DNA of 51,095 bases from Clostridia bacterium. GTDB lineage: Bacteria > Bacillota > Clostridia > Oscillospirales > CAG-382. Shown here piece by piece: positions 17,910-25,852 of this stretch. Location of the stretch: the NCBI GenBank assembly GCA_017516825.1, contig JAFXBC010000063.1, forward strand, positions 1 through 51,095. Reading direction: 5' to 3'. Every line of letters starts with the position of its first letter. The stretch's first letter is position 1. Position numbers and translations under genes: made by a program. A model generated the notes under the pieces. That model was not told the origin of the DNA. It did not search any database and saw nothing but the letters and a program-made list of their open reading frames with translations.

Positions 17910-19999
17910 TTAACGTTTTCTCTTAGGTGGCTTGATGCTCGTATCTTTGCGGGATTTGGGTTCGTTGTAACGCGAGGGGATCATTTTATACCGTACTGTT
18001 TCAGTGGATACGGTACGAACATTTTCACCGTCATATACGGGCTTGCCGTTTTCATATACAGGCTTTCGTTCCACTGACGCTTCGCCGCGCACAGCATACC
18101 ATTGATTACCGTTTTTATCCTCGTATACCTGATACTCTCCGCGAGGAGGCGCATATTGCGTAGCGTCATAGAACATCGTACCGCTTCCGTTTTCGTGGCG
18201 AACCTCAAAGCGTCCATCCATACATTGTGAGCCGTCTACGCCGGTAATTGGCTGTTCATATCCGGGCATAAAGGTTTGGAACTGTGCCCGGTTATATTTT
18301 TCTGCGGCTTCACCATCTTCGAAATGAGGTGTTTCGGCGTGTCCTTGCATTGCATACCATTCAACGCTGTTGGCGGCGAGAACAGTTGAATGCGGTGCAT
18401 CCGGCTTCTCGTAATAGGCACTGTTGTACTACATCGTATTGTTCCCCTCGTTGCTCGCTTCCATGACACCGTCGCCTACAGTTCGCAGTGTAGTGCCTTC
18501 CGCTGCTTCGGGGAATGTAGCCGCTACCTGCTCCGCTTCATGGGGATCACCATTAAAGGCAGGTGTATCATAGAACGTACCAACATCGGGGCCGCTTGCC
18601 ATCTGATACCACTGACTTCCATCGGAAGCATTTACAACAGCGTGGGGCGCCTCTGGCTTTTCGTATTGCGATGCCGCATACATTTCAACAGCAGTTTCTT
18701 TTCCGCCTGCGCCGATCACCTTCGTGGATATCTGCCCTCCGGTGATTTGTGTGTCGTTAAGCTGCATGCCACCAACGTTGGGGGTATAGTTGGCAAGACT
18801 TCTGTTGGCTATATCTCCGCCGATAGCTCCTGAAATATTTGTGGGTCGGGAAGCAACAGAGGAAATAGACTCTCCTGTTAAGGTTGCGCCGTTTCTGGCG
18901 GCAATCCCTCCAAAAGCGCGTCCTACAAAGCCCAATGTGCCGCCGGCACCCATCCTTGTTCCGCCATTTACCACGGCGTCTCGTACATAACTGTTACCTT
19001 TAAACTTACTCGCAAAACCGGGCACAAAGCCGTTCGTTGCTCCTGCTGCCGCACTTGCCGCACTTCCGCCTCGGAACACGTTACCGGCACTTCTTGCGCC
19101 ACCGGCAACACCTGTGATAACTCGTGCCGCCATCAGCAACTCCATGCCCATGCCGGCACCGGTCTGGGCAACGTTTAGTCCCATTGCGGCAAGATAGTTA
19201 TCAAACTTCTGTGCGGTTTTGAGGAATGCAAGCTCACAGAAGAGCCAAAGAAATACATTGCCATAGCCGTTTGTCAAGGCCCCGCCTGAACCTGTAAATT
19301 GACCGACCGAGGATGCGAAACCTCGCAAAAACCACACGTTCAAAACGAGTAGTAAGAGCTGAGATCCTATCATTCGGCACCAGGACTGAAACACAGGCTT
19401 GGTTGCTTTGGAAGCACCCATTGAAAAGGCAAGGGGGGACGTGTAACACAATACGCCCACAACGATGTATCGTTCTACTGTTTCCAGCAAGAGCTTAAAG
19501 TAGTTCCATCCCAATGCGATTTCAAGAATGAGTAACAGCAGCAATCCCACAACGGACAAAACCGAAACAATGGTTGTCAACCCACTTGTCAGTGCTTGCT
19601 CGATTCCTGCAAAGGTAAAATCCGCTGATGTCATCTGTAGTTCCATCAAAGCGGTGTAAGGGGCTGTCGCAATCTCCAATAGCATTGTGAAGAGCGGTTT
19701 TGCATATCCAATCAGCACCGCGAACAGTGCGCTACGGGCAAGGAGTGTCCACGGGTTTCTGCCTCAGTGATGGGGCCGCCGAGAATACGGAACAACTGCC
19801 AGACGGTGATCAAGAACAGAATGGCCCACGCCGTATATTGCATGACAGTAAATGCTTTTGTGACAAAGGGGAAATACTCTTCCATTGCCGTCATATCGGT
19901 ACCTAATGCTTCCAGAAATAAGCCGGAAACAGCATCCATCAGTTCAGATACAATACTGCTTACCCAACCAATGATTCCTTCGAATATCCAATCAAGCAT
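17910..19999 (-). pseudogene. VirB6/CD1107-like polytopic channel protein, broken by a frameshift and an in-frame TAG
   Basis: ATG 19999 starts a protein with several membrane spans (MLDWIFEGIIGWVSSIV...). At 19752 the frame is lost after GGPITEAE. Adding one A to the A3 run there joins it to NPWTLLARSALFAVLIGYAKP and the rest of the hydrophobic core (19718 frame), which matches VirB6-like ICE proteins. That frame continues through a glycine/alanine-rich cytosolic tail to a TAG at 18429-18431, then goes on in the same frame to 17910 with the same tail repeats. The tail unit VEMYAASQYEKPEAPH recurs after the stop as YNSAYYEKPDAPH and later as TMFYDATQYAPP; the TAG aligns with the Phe of the last unit. 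So the gene has a 1-base deletion and a nonsense change. Partial products are possible. Confidence 0.8.
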
Positions 20000-20034
20000 A
20001 TGAAATCACCTCCGTTCCTGCTTGATATTGATGG

Positions 20035-20439
20035 TTAAAGCACTACTGCACCACCGTCGCCTCCGCCCGTATTCGTGCCGCCGGAACTGTAGTTGCCGCC
20101 GGTTACAAGGGGCTGTAGGTAAGCAACGATAAAGCCAAGAGAATTCAGAATGATCCAAGTGACAACGATTCTCTTGAGCCAGCTTGTTGCTTCATCCACA
20201 GCCCTCTGATTGCGCGAAATCATTCGCACCAACAGGGCAACGGCTGCCATGGTGACTGCCACGATGGTACTGATCGCCACAAGCTCGCCGTAAATGTCCT
20301 GCATGATCGTCGAGAAACGATCCCAGATATCTGCCGCCATAACCGGATTCAATGATACGATCATTGCCGCTAAAGTGCCCACAATCGACCAGTAAGCAGT
20401 TATGGTATTCTTGCCGTGCATCTTCATTTTTTTGTCCAT
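20035..20439 (-). CDS. VirB2/TrbC-like pilin subunit
   Basis: 134 residues from ATG 20439 with AAAGGAGG upstream. A signal-like hydrophobic stretch ending near AADIW (residues 15-36) is followed by two membrane segments (about 50-70 and 88-108) separated by a short polar loop with RNQRAVDEA. The C-terminus is rich in Gly/Ser/Thr. This is the layout of VirB2/TrbC-type pilins, and the position before the VirB6-like gene agrees. Direct sequence recognition is limited. Confidence 0.65.
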   Translation of the reverse strand: MDKKMKMHGKNTITAYWSIVGTLAAMIVSLNPVMAADIWDRFSTIMQDIYGELVAISTIVAVTMAAVALLVRMISRNQRAVDEATSWLKRIVVTWIILNSLGFIVAYLQPLVTGGNYSSGGTNTGGGDGGAVVL

Positions 20440-20473
20440 ACTTCAAAACCTCCTTTCTCCAGTGTTCAGGCAA

Positions 20474-20514
20474 TAAAAATGCCGTCTCTTAAAGCGTTCG
20501 CTTAAGAAACGGCA
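20474..20514 (-). terminator. Leftward terminator or attenuator before the transfer genes
   Basis: TGCCGTCTCTTAA (20480-20492) pairs with TTAAGAAACGGCA (20502-20514) with one mismatch, and leftward transcripts meet five T after it (20474-20478). It lies between the regulatory genes and the pilin gene RBS, so it could stop or control entry into the transfer operon. Confidence 0.75.
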
Positions 20515-20617
20515 CTCCCTTCGCCCGATCCCAGTTTGGGACAGTATCATAATAACATTTTTCCTTTTCCGTGTCATCGGCTTTTGTCCGCCAACTTTTT
20601 GCCTTTTTATAGGCATA

Positions 20618-21247
20618 CTATTCCAGCCCCTCCAATAGAGTCAGCATTTCAAGCCAGAAATCTACGTCGGATGCAGGAGCCGACCACAAACGAATTGAAA
20701 GAATGGTGATTGCCTGCTGACGAAGTCGGTAATAGTTCCTCGAAGACATATTCAGTTTGAACATCAGATCCTGATGATTCAGCTTTTCGGGAGCTATGTA
20801 GGTGGCGAAGATGAGATCATACAGTCTTTCTCCGTTTTCGGGTTTCTTTTTCAGAACAGTGAGCGCTTCATTGACACGATCTATCAACAAGCGAGATTTC
20901 TGGATCCCTTTGATTCTGCTCTCAATCTTTTTATTTCCGAGGGTGACTGCAGTATCAACGTTTTCGATCAGCCTATCGATGCCTTCAAAAGGCCTGTCCA
21001 GTTCAACGGCGACTGTTTCGGGGAAGCATTCCAGCATCCACATGATTGTGCGGTAATGTTGCAGAAGCATTAGTGTGTTATGATAGCTGTTTTTGGCCTT
21101 TTCCTGCTTTGCTATGCGTTTTTTCTCGTCGTTGATTTGTTGATCGGCTAATATTCCTCGCTTTGTCAGAAGTGTAATAAAGGCGTCTGACTGCGCCTGA
21201 ATACGTCTTTCTTGCTGTTCATACAGCGAGTTATCCTGTTTGCTCAT
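20618..21247 (-). CDS. Putative ArpU/sigma-like transcription regulator of the ICE
   Basis: About 209 residues if started at ATG 21247, which has GGAG ten bases upstream. The first half is charged and helical (coiled-coil-like, DEKKRIAKQEKAKNSYHN). The C-terminal third (RLYDLIFATYIAPEKLNHQDLMFKLNMSSRNYYRLRQQAITILSIRLW) has the shape of a sigma-region-4-like helix-turn-helix, as in ArpU or DUF1492-type phage and ICE regulators. Likely DNA-binding; target unknown. Its start overlaps the end of the upstream gene by 17 bp. Confidence 0.6.
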   Translation of the reverse strand: MSKQDNSLYEQQERRIQAQSDAFITLLTKRGILADQQINDEKKRIAKQEKAKNSYHNTLMLLQHYRTIMWMLECFPETVAVELDRPFEGIDRLIENVDTAVTLGNKKIESRIKGIQKSRLLIDRVNEALTVLKKKPENGERLYDLIFATYIAPEKLNHQDLMFKLNMSSRNYYRLRQQAITILSIRLWSAPASDVDFWLEMLTLLEGLE

Positions 21248-22292
21248 ATATGAATTTCTCCTTTTCTTTTTCAATCATTTTCACAGGGCAACACGGCCCT
21301 CGGATTTTATTTGTTTCCTGCAGGTTGATGGGGGAGTGGTTGTTACCTAGGCAGTCATATTCACAATTCTTACAATTCCAACACAGAGAAATATACGCGC
21401 GTGTTATACGGTCAAAAAGTGCAACGCGATCTTCAGCCTCTTCGGATAGGAGCTTTGCTGCAATGTATCGGCTGTATAATGCAACCAGTTTGTTGAGATG
21501 TTGGTGGTCGTTGCCTCTTTTGTTCGTATCTGCACCCAACGTGCGTATTTTACTTAGGATTTGCAGGACTGCGCTCTGCTCGGGTAAGGAAACCAAGGTA
21601 TCCGCCGGATACCTTTTATTGAAAATGAGACAGCCAAAAGAACCCGGAAGACGGTATAGAGCAAAGATATCCCCATGCTTTTTGAAAAATCTCCATACCT
21701 TTGTCTTTTCCCAGTGCCAGCGTTGTCCCAATTTTTCCAAAGTCAATAAAGCGCCGCCGTTACCGTACTGAACGGACGGTGCCAAAAAAGAAAACGCATT
21801 GCTTGGATCTTCATATACCGTGTGGCACCAAAGATCAAGCCATGCGTCAGCTTCTTCAAATATATAGTTTTGGTCTATCAGTCTTTGGGTGATGTTCCGA
21901 GGAAGGCAAAGGAAGCCATGGTTGTTTGTTGCGTAAACGGTTCCTCGCGCACAGGCCATGCCGGAGCATCCGATCACCCAGTCTGTGATTGTGTATGTAA
22001 GCTTCTTTGTATTTTCATCCAGTGAATACTCCAAGTATCCAAGCTTGGATAGCTTTTTAAGCGTTTCTAGGGCCTGTGAGCGGCTTTTAATACCGAGGAT
22101 ATTCTTCAACCCGACAATACCGCCGGACCACATCCCGGGGCTTACAGAATTGATATGACCGCAATAGGAGGCCTGTCCCTTGCGAAATGCGGCATGAGCT
22201 ACAAGCCTTGCCCAAGAATTCATTATCCCTTTACCGCCGGGTAATTCATCTCTTCGTAGTTTTACCCAATTGTATTTCATCAAACACTTCAC
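21231..22292 (-). CDS. Hypothetical replication-initiator-like protein, first gene of the ICE block
   Basis: About 353 residues from GTG 22292, which has AGGAGG seven bases upstream; in-frame ATG 22325 has no RBS. Residues about 55-100 (MWSGGIVGLKNILGIKSRSQALETLKKLSKLGYLEY) form a winged helix-like region, and the middle (GQRWHWEKTKVWRFFKKHGD) suggests a second one, a pattern seen in phage and plasmid replisome organisers. A Cys cluster (CWNCKNCEYDCLG) sits near residue 325. I cannot name the family. First in the leftward operon, so a regulatory or replicative role is reasonable. Confidence 0.55.
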   Translation of the reverse strand: MKCLMKYNWVKLRRDELPGGKGIMNSWARLVAHAAFRKGQASYCGHINSVSPGMWSGGIVGLKNILGIKSRSQALETLKKLSKLGYLEYSLDENTKKLTYTITDWVIGCSGMACARGTVYATNNHGFLCLPRNITQRLIDQNYIFEEADAWLDLWCHTVYEDPSNAFSFLAPSVQYGNGGALLTLEKLGQRWHWEKTKVWRFFKKHGDIFALYRLPGSFGCLIFNKRYPADTLVSLPEQSAVLQILSKIRTLGADTNKRGNDHQHLNKLVALYSRYIAAKLLSEEAEDRVALFDRITRAYISLCWNCKNCEYDCLGNNHSPINLQETNKIRGPCCPVKMIEKEKEKFIYEQTG

Positions 22293-22500
22293 GAGGGAGC
22301 CTCCTTTCAATTTAGTTATATTCACTTGGAAGTATCAATAAAGACCGGAGAGAATCATATGCTCATCCGGCCTTTATCGTGGCAGTTATTTTGTTATGTT
22401 GGAATGTAACCTCCCTTCACTTTTTGTTTTTGGACTAAAAATCATACTAACCCGAGAATGTTTGGGCTTTCCGACTGAGTCCTATTATATCACGCTCATC
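22293..22500 (-). other. Non-coding right end of the ICE
   Basis: AT-rich DNA between the first ICE gene and the spoVAC junction. It holds a hairpin (22338-22377) with CCGGA pairing TCCGG and outer AATAAAG/CTTTATT arms, which could act as a terminator in either direction or as a leader attenuator. The attachment site must lie near 22500 but cannot be delimited from one end. No gene is seen. Confidence 0.6.
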
Positions 22501-22818
22501 TGATCTTGCGTCGATGGCAGGGGAGGCCACGGCGTTGGCGAACCCGGTAATGGGCACCAGAGTACCGGCACCTGCAAACTTGGCGATGCGATCAAAGATC
22601 CCGATCCCCGTGAGCAGCCCCGCTAAGAAGATCAACGTCACGGAAGCACAGGTGGCCGCCACCTTTTCCGAAAGCCCCGCCCACTTGTAAAGATCTCCCA
22701 AGCCTTGCCCCAAACAGCAGATCAAGCCGCCCACCAGAAATGCCCGGATCCCGTTTTTTACCCAGGGAGACCGCTTGGCCCGTGTCTCCGCATATTTTTT
22801 ATAAGCCTGCCTCTTCAC
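22447..22818 (-). pseudogene. spoVAC: SpoVAC (dipicolinate channel), 3' part replaced by the ICE
   Basis: The start is GTG 22818 with AGAAGGA upstream. Residues 1-100 match SpoVAC closely in pattern: an N-terminal YKKYAETRAKRSPWVKNGI, then membrane segments with AFLVGGLICCLGQGL, LIFLAGLLTGIG and the family signature FAGAGTLVPITGFANAVASPA. Family proteins then continue with a K-S-E-G-F-V-L-G type stretch and a last membrane segment of about 35-40 residues. Here, after AIDARS, the sequence changes to DERDIIGLSRKAQTFSG and stops, at the point where base composition drops. SpoVAC is needed for dipicolinic acid uptake into spores. Spore formation should be impaired unless the element is excised or another copy exists. 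Confidence 0.85.
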
Positions 22819-22851
22819 CAAAAATCCTTCTTTCCCATCTTTTTCTGCCTC

Positions 22852-22881
22852 TATTTTCCGCCTCTCGCCAAGAAAATATGC
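22852..22881 (-). promoter_or_regulatory. Candidate sigma-F/sigma-G promoter of spoVAC
   Basis: On the minus strand GCATA (22877-22881) is followed after 15 bases by GCGGAAAATA (22852-22861), close to the forespore consensus (G-C/T-ATA, then GGnnAnAATA). The predicted start of transcription lies about 27 bp before the GTG at 22818, which fits the chosen start. Confidence 0.55.
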
Positions 22882-22900
22882 ACCCCGTTCCATATTTCTA

Positions 22901-22928
22901 TTGACATTTTCCCAAAAATGAATATAAT
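22901..22928 (+). promoter_or_regulatory. Sigma-A promoter of the acyl-activating enzyme
   Basis: TTGACA (22901-22906) and TATAAT (22923-22928), 16 bases apart, both perfect boxes. Divergent from the spoVAC promoter. Confidence 0.75.
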
Positions 22929-23014
22929 ATGAAAAGTAAAGTGCATCAGTATGGGCTTTTTTTGCTCTACCGTATTTTGCATCGCAAATACCCTTATTCT
23001 AACAGAAGGTGGTC

Positions 23015-24739
23015 ATGAATTTGAAACGAATTTACCCCAAACAGAAATTTGATAAATTTGCAAGCATTTGTGATATGCTGGATTTTGCCGCCGAGCAGTA
23101 TGGTGACAAGGTACAGTACCGTTATTTCACCAAAGGCACCGAGATCGGCGAGATGACCTACCGTCGGTTCCGCGAGGACGTGGACTGTGTGGGTACCGCA
23201 TTGGCCGCAAGAGGTCTGCGGGGCGCAACCGTAGCCATCCTTGCAGAAAGCCGTCCCCAGTGGATGGTGGCCTTCTGCGCCGTGGTTTGCGGCGGCGGCA
23301 TGGTGGTCCCCATGGACAAAGAGCTCCAGGAGGATCAGATCATCGAGTTCTTGAACCGCTCCGAGTCTGAACTGATCTTCTGCTCCGACCGCTACGCACA
23401 GCGGTTGAAGGAGCGTTTCGGCGAGCTTGCCACCGCCCGCTTCATCATCAACTTTGATAACGTCACCACCGAGGATCACGTGGTGGAGGCCTACGACGAG
23501 CTTCTGGAAAAGGGCAAGCTGTTGCTTTCCGACGGCTACATGGAATATACCACCGCACGGTTTGACACCTCCAAGGCCTGCACTTTGCTGTTCACCTCCG
23601 GTACTACCGGCACCAGCAAAGGCGTTCTCCTGTCCCAGGATAATCTGACTGCCTGCGTGTTCCATTCCGCCAACATGGTAAACATCACCAAGGACGACGT
23701 TTTGTTCAGCGTTCTTCCCATGCACCATACTTACGAGCTGGTATGCGCCGAGTTGGGTGCCATCTGCGTAGGTGCCACCACCTGCTTCAACAACAGCCTG
23801 AAGTATTTCCTGCGGAACGTGAAGATCTTCCGGCCCACCGCCATGATCGTGGTGCCCCTCTTCCTGTCCACCATTTACAAGAAGATCACGGAAGAGATCA
23901 AAAAGAAGAACAAGGAAAAGCTTGTCAAGGGTGCCATCGCCGTGACCAAGACCTTACGCAAGGTTGGTATCGACCTGCGTGAGACCGCCTTCAAGGAGAT
24001 CACCGCGGCCTTGGGCGGCAGACTGAAGAACGTGATCTGCGGCGGCGCGGCTATGGATCCCGAGCTGGTTGATCGCTTTGCCGAGTTCGGCATCACCGTG
24101 GTTCAGGGCTACGGCATCTCCGAGTGCTCCCCCCTGGTCTGCGTGGTTCCCTATACCGCCATCCGCAACAACTCCGTGGGCGTCCCTGCCTACGGCACCC
24201 AGGTGAAGATCGTCATCACCGACGAGGGCGGCAGAGAGTTTGACGCTCCCGTAGGCGAGATCGGCGAGATCTGCGTCAAGAGCCCCCAGGTGATGATCGG
24301 CTACCACAACAACCCCGAGGCCACCGCCGAGGCCTTCAACAACGAAGGCTACTTCCGTACCGGCGACTACGGCTATATGGATAAGGACGGCTATTTGTAC
24401 ATCACCGGCAGAAAAAAGAATATCATCATCCTCTCCAACGGTAAGAACGTTTACCCCGAGGAGATCGAGGAATTCCTGTATAAGCTGGAGATCATTAAGG
24501 AATGCGTGGTCGTTGCCCGCTCCAAGGGAGAAGAAGACGACGTGATCACCGCTGTGATCTACCCCGATTATGAAAAATTCGAGGGCAAGACCGACGAGGA
24601 GATCATCGCCACCGTGAAGGCAGAGGTTGCTTCCGTGAATAAGAAGCTCCCCACCTTCAAGCAGGTACGTAACATCGAGCTCCGCAAGAACGAGTTCGAG
24701 AAGACCACAACGAGAAAAATTATGCGCTATAAAGTCTAA
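23015..24739 (+). CDS. AMP-binding acyl-CoA/acyl-ACP synthetase
   Basis: 574 residues from ATG 23015 (AGAAGG five bases upstream; in-frame GTG 23009 overlaps that site). It is an ANL-superfamily adenylating enzyme: P-loop motif LLFTSGTTGTSKG near residue 192, the VQGYGISECSP motif near 360, YFRTGDYGYMDKDGY near 445, and the C-terminal lysine region TTTRKIMRYK. The best general call is long-chain fatty acid-CoA ligase. Because an acyl carrier protein gene follows 21 bp later, it may load its acyl group onto that carrier. No signal peptide or membrane span. Confidence 0.9.
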   Translation: MNLKRIYPKQKFDKFASICDMLDFAAEQYGDKVQYRYFTKGTEIGEMTYRRFREDVDCVGTALAARGLRGATVAILAESRPQWMVAFCAVVCGGGMVVPMDKELQEDQIIEFLNRSESELIFCSDRYAQRLKERFGELATARFIINFDNVTTEDHVVEAYDELLEKGKLLLSDGYMEYTTARFDTSKACTLLFTSGTTGTSKGVLLSQDNLTACVFHSANMVNITKDDVLFSVLPMHHTYELVCAELGAICVGATTCFNNSLKYFLRNVKIFRPTAMIVVPLFLSTIYKKITEEIKKKNKEKLVKGAIAVTKTLRKVGIDLRETAFKEITAALGGRLKNVICGGAAMDPELVDRFAEFGITVVQGYGISECSPLVCVVPYTAIRNNSVGVPAYGTQVKIVITDEGGREFDAPVGEIGEICVKSPQVMIGYHNNPEATAEAFNNEGYFRTGDYGYMDKDGYLYITGRKKNIIILSNGKNVYPEEIEEFLYKLEIIKECVVVARSKGEEDDVITAVIYPDYEKFEGKTDEEIIATVKAEVASVNKKLPTFKQVRNIELRKNEFEKTTTRKIMRYKV

Positions 24740-24760
24740 CCCCAAGGAAAGGATACCGTT

Positions 24761-24985
24761 ATGTTCGAAAAAATCAAAAGCATCCTGGTCAGCGAGCTGA
24801 ACATCGATGCAGACCTCATCACCCCCGATGCAGAAATGATCTCCTCATTAGGTCTCAACTCCCTGGAGCTGGCAGACCTGATCGTAATGTGTGAGGACCG
24901 CTTCGGCATCGTGTTTGAGGATGAAGACCTGGCTTCTCTCATCACCATCGGCGACGTAGCCGCTTACATTGAAGCCCGCGTGTAA
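24761..24985 (+). CDS. Acyl carrier protein
   Basis: 74 residues from ATG 24761 with GGAAAGGAT upstream. It has the four-helix carrier pattern with the phosphopantetheine-attachment serine S34 in LGLNSLELADLI (the usual D of D-S-L is N here) and the acidic ...MCEDRFGIVFEDEDL recognition helix. Cotranscribed with the adenylating enzyme, so probably its dedicated carrier and not the main fatty acid synthesis ACP; that is inference from context and from the N-S-L variant. Confidence 0.88.
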   Translation: MFEKIKSILVSELNIDADLITPDAEMISSLGLNSLELADLIVMCEDRFGIVFEDEDLASLITIGDVAAYIEARV

Positions 24986-25003
24986 AAATCCCCCGGGAAG
25001 GTC

Positions 25004-25032
25004 TTGACAAACCCGGCATTTTGTGGTAAACT
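25004..25032 (+). promoter_or_regulatory. Promoter of the manganese riboswitch transcript
   Basis: TTGACA (25004-25009) and TAAACT (25027-25032) with a 17-base spacer, directly before the riboswitch. Confidence 0.75.
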
Positions 25033-25039
25033 TACTTCA

Positions 25040-25209
25040 CTTCATTCGTGAGGGAGTAGCAAACGCAGAGCTTTCTGCGTAGCAAGTCAACATCCTGGCG
25101 TATTGCCTGGCTTGCTTTCATTTGCGAGACTCATGTATAACCGAGGTTATACTTGGGTGTCCGTCTGTGGGATTTTCCCGGTATGGCTCTTTGGTCATAC
25201 CGGGTTTTT
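25040..25209 (+). ncRNA. yybP-ykoY manganese riboswitch
   Basis: The leader has the class signatures: GGGAGTAGC near 25051, a P2-like stem around GCAGAGCTTTCTGC, the conserved CAACATCCTGGCG...GCCTGGCTTGC block, and GCGAGACTCATGTATAACC followed by GGTTATACTTGGGTGTCCG. An intrinsic terminator follows (25177-25209). Known role: Mn2+ binding prevents termination and turns on manganese exporters. The downstream gene is mntP, as expected. The outer limits of the aptamer are approximate. Confidence 0.88.
25177..25209 (+). terminator. Riboswitch expression-platform terminator
   Basis: CCCGGTATG (25177-25185) pairs perfectly with CATACCGGG (25196-25204), followed by TTTTT. Confidence 0.85.
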
Positions 25210-25247
25210 CGTTCTCATGGTAAAAAACAGTAAAAGAGTACATACTT

Positions 25248-25829
25248 ATGTTGGATCTTGCCTTTTTCGTGAATTCCATCTCCCTGGGAATAGCTCTGGC
25301 TATGGACGCCTTCTCCGTGTCTTTGGCCAACGGTTTGAGCTGTCCCTGTATGCCAAAAAAGAAAATGACCCTCATTGCAGGGATTTTCGCCTTCTTCCAG
25401 GCGGCCATGCCCTTGTTTGGTTGGTTCGTGGTACATACCGCCGCTACCTATTTCGAGGCCTTCCGTCCCTTGATCCCCTGGATCGCCCTGGGGCTTTTGG
25501 GCTTCTTGGGCGGCAAGATGCTGGTGGAAGGGCTGAAGAACCAAGAGGAAGCCTGCAACCTGGAGGCCATCACCCTGCCTCTCTTGTTGGGGCAAGGGGT
25601 GGCAACCTCCATCGACGCCATGGCCGCAGGCCTCACCATCTCCGAGTACAACGCACCCATGGCCTTGCTTTGCGCCCTGCTCATCGCAACCGTCACCTTC
25701 TTCATCTGCCTGGCAGGGGTGCTCATCGGCAGAAAATTCGGCACCAAGCTGGCAGGGAAGGCCTCCGTCCTCGGGGGCGTGATCCTGATCGCCATCGGGC
25801 TGGAGATCTTTATATCCGGAATCATTTAA
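25248..25829 (+). CDS. mntP: Manganese efflux pump MntP
   Basis: 193 residues from ATG 25248, six membrane segments. The two family repeats carry the metal-site motifs AMDAFSVSLANG (about residues 18-29) and GVATSIDAMAAG (about 114-125), with conserved aspartates in each. Length is typical. It exports Mn2+ from the cytosol. The Mn-sensing riboswitch directly upstream supports the assignment strongly. The RBS is weak (AGTACATACTT), which may be part of control. The ATPase gene follows 23 bp downstream in the same transcript. Confidence 0.95.
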   Translation: MLDLAFFVNSISLGIALAMDAFSVSLANGLSCPCMPKKKMTLIAGIFAFFQAAMPLFGWFVVHTAATYFEAFRPLIPWIALGLLGFLGGKMLVEGLKNQEEACNLEAITLPLLLGQGVATSIDAMAAGLTISEYNAPMALLCALLIATVTFFICLAGVLIGRKFGTKLAGKASVLGGVILIAIGLEIFISGII

Positions 25830-25852
25830 TCACATAGAAAGGGAAATGAACA

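Larger units (their letters stand above)
1..22500 (-). mobile_element. Integrative conjugative element, right-hand part, apparently decaying
   Basis: A continuous leftward block carries VirD4, VirB4, PrgI-like, VirB6-like, VirB2-like and cell-wall hydrolase genes, the usual set of Clostridia ICEs of the Tn1549/CTn family. Base composition is visibly lower in GC than the DNA to the right. The right edge is placed near 22500, where the spoVAC reading frame stops matching its family and AT-rich non-coding DNA begins. The left edge is outside the window. No relaxase, integrase or excisionase is seen here, so they must lie further left or be lost. Three genes are damaged (lipoprotein, hydrolase, virB6), so transfer ability is doubtful. 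The edge is good to about 10 bases at best. Confidence 0.85.

Noticed and set aside
22819..22893. Upstream ATG at 22893 as the spoVAC start
   Set aside because: The 25 extra residues are absent in the family and overlap the predicted promoter; GTG 22818 has a good RBS.
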